The translations under genes were made by a program, and so were the position numbers. From positions 1 to 23,757 of the IMG/VR virus record IMGVR_UViG_3300044985_000095: 23,757 nucleotides of DNA; one strand, written 5' to 3'. The notes beneath the pieces are model-generated. The model saw only the letters and a program-made list of their open reading frames with translations. It searched no databases and was not told the origin of the DNA. Source of the DNA: a virus. Positions 22,925 through 23,757 of this stretch are shown piece by piece (the first letter of the stretch is position 1; each line of letters opens with the position of its first letter).

Positions 22925-23569
22925 ATGGCTGTCTCGATGACATTCAACTCGCTCCTTGAAGATATGCGTAAGTATCTGGAGCGAGGTACGGCTGTCGATC
23001 CCAGTGTGTTCGACCAGCTCCCCAGCCTTATCAATTTGGCTGAACGGGAGCTGGCGAATCGGTTAAAGATACTGGGATTTGTACGGGTCGTGACCGACAC
23101 GTTTGGCGTCGGGCAGTCCGTGGTGCCGAAACCTAATCGATGGCGAGATACGATCTCGATCAACTTCGGTGTGGGAGTAGAGCAAGAGCGCACGCCATTG
23201 TTTGCTCGCTCCTATGAGTACTGTCGGCGCTATTGGCCGGATGAAGACACCACTGCTCAGCCGAAGTTCTACGCTGATTACGATTACTTCAACTGGCTGA
23301 TAGTTCCGTCAGCGGACCTTGCATATCCATTTGAAGTCAACTACTGGGAGTTGCCTGCGTTACTGGATAACGTCAACCAAACGAACTGGACAACGGATTT
23401 CGCCCCCAACAGTCTGCTTCATGGCGCGCTCTTGCAGGCAACCCCCTTTTTAAATAACGATGAACGCATTCCTATTTGGGAAGCGATTTACGAGAAAGAC
23501 GTTGCAATACTCGAAGCGCAAGACATGAAGCGCATCATTGATAGGAACGTCACGAGGGAGGCTGTCTGA
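22925..23569 (+). CDS. Head-tail adaptor protein, SU10-adaptor-like
   Basis: The 214-residue product starts after GGAG (22915-22918). It contains TFNSLLEDMRKYLERG near the N-terminus, LPSLINLAERELANRLKILGF (about 29-49), KPNRWRDTISINFGVG, YEYCRRYWPDED and PKFYADYDYFNWLIVPSADL. It continues with YPFEVNYWELPALLDNVNQT and a C-terminal helix region (LLHGALLQATPFLNNDERI). This pattern matches, from memory, the adaptor proteins of podoviruses related to SU10, which attach below the portal and connect to the tail nozzle. The protein has no membrane or catalytic features. It overlaps the next gene by TGATG. Together with the 14197 protein it forms the neck set of the particle. Confidence 0.82.
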   Translation: MAVSMTFNSLLEDMRKYLERGTAVDPSVFDQLPSLINLAERELANRLKILGFVRVVTDTFGVGQSVVPKPNRWRDTISINFGVGVEQERTPLFARSYEYCRRYWPDEDTTAQPKFYADYDYFNWLIVPSADLAYPFEVNYWELPALLDNVNQTNWTTDFAPNSLLHGALLQATPFLNNDERIPIWEAIYEKDVAILEAQDMKRIIDRNVTREAV

Positions 23570-23757
23570 TGTCTTACACCGATGTCTTTGGCGGAGAGCT
23601 GATCTTCCCGTCGGAGATTAGTTACCTTGCCATTACGACCGCTGTGGATATCGAACTGCAGTGGCCGACTGAGCAACAGATTACAGGTGACAACGTCGTT
23701 GCCGATGTCATGGACATCACGACTTCCGTTGCATCGCTCAACATCGACATGCCGGAT
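23569..23757 (+). CDS. Phage tail/nozzle-like structural protein, 3' partial
   Basis: The frame opens at ATG 23569 (TGATG coupling, with GGGAGG at 23556-23561) and runs 63 codons to the window edge without a stop. The visible start MSYTDVFGGELIFPSEISYL and the following AVDIELQWPTEQQI are typical of a phage structural protein that follows the adaptor gene in many podovirus genomes. That protein is often annotated as tail or nozzle protein. The visible part lacks any catalytic motif, and its full length is unknown. Confidence 0.72.
   Translation, partial: MSYTDVFGGELIFPSEISYLAITTAVDIELQWPTEQQITGDNVVADVMDITTSVASLNIDMPD

Noticed and set aside
1-23757. tRNA genes, CRISPR arrays, insertion sequences, integrase or attachment sites
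   Set aside because: None was seen on either strand. The only repeats found are coding repeats within structural or small phage genes.

Overview
The window is a contiguous piece of a tailed double-stranded DNA bacteriophage (Caudoviricetes). Every convincing gene lies on the plus strand. The genes are packed head to tail, many with TGATG, TAATG or ATGA overlaps, and together they form the packaging, head, fibre, neck and lysis part of a late operon. No tRNA, integrase, insertion sequence, CRISPR array or bacterial housekeeping gene is visible, and no stretch longer than 300 bases lacks a gene. The host is probably a Gram-negative bacterium, because the phage encodes a lipobox protein and an inner-membrane protein with a coiled-coil region. 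The two neck/adaptor-like proteins and the absence of a tape measure or contractile sheath here suggest a podovirus-like particle. A relationship to SU10/phiEco32-type phages is an inference from family resemblance only.

Layout. Positions 1-411 hold the end of an upstream gene with an HDxSH motif, followed by a perfect rho-independent terminator. Positions 484-5040 hold the terminase large subunit, a small conserved protein and a very long portal protein. Positions 5118-7669 hold two small unknown proteins, a GroES-like co-chaperonin, an acidic scaffold-like protein and an unknown protein. Positions 7700-9220 hold a head decoration-like protein and the major capsid protein, closed by a second strong terminator. 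Positions 9298-10853 hold three virion-type proteins. Positions 10857-13577 and 15628-19587 are two large fibre-like proteins built from the same repeat modules. Between them lie a basic Gly/Lys-rich gene with a candidate -1 frameshift site, a neck-like protein carrying a discoidin-like insert, and a degenerate zinc-ribbon protein. Positions 19587-21010 hold a LamG-like protein and two small proteins. Positions 21012-22514 look like a lysis cassette: a single-TM coiled-coil protein, a DUF5675 protein, a two-TM holin-like protein and a lipoprotein. Positions 22517-23757 hold a repeat-tailed small protein, an SU10-type adaptor-like protein and the start of another tail protein.

Working together: terminase and portal package DNA into a capsid built from scaffold, major capsid and decoration proteins, and a phage-encoded GroES probably adapts the host chaperonin to a phage client. 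Adaptor and neck proteins close the head, the fibre and lectin-like proteins probably decorate the particle or bind the host, and the cassette near the end releases progeny. The most notable candidate novelty is the A_AAA_AAA slippery site at 14051-14057. A -1 shift there would add 46 basic residues that end exactly at the start codon of the next gene.
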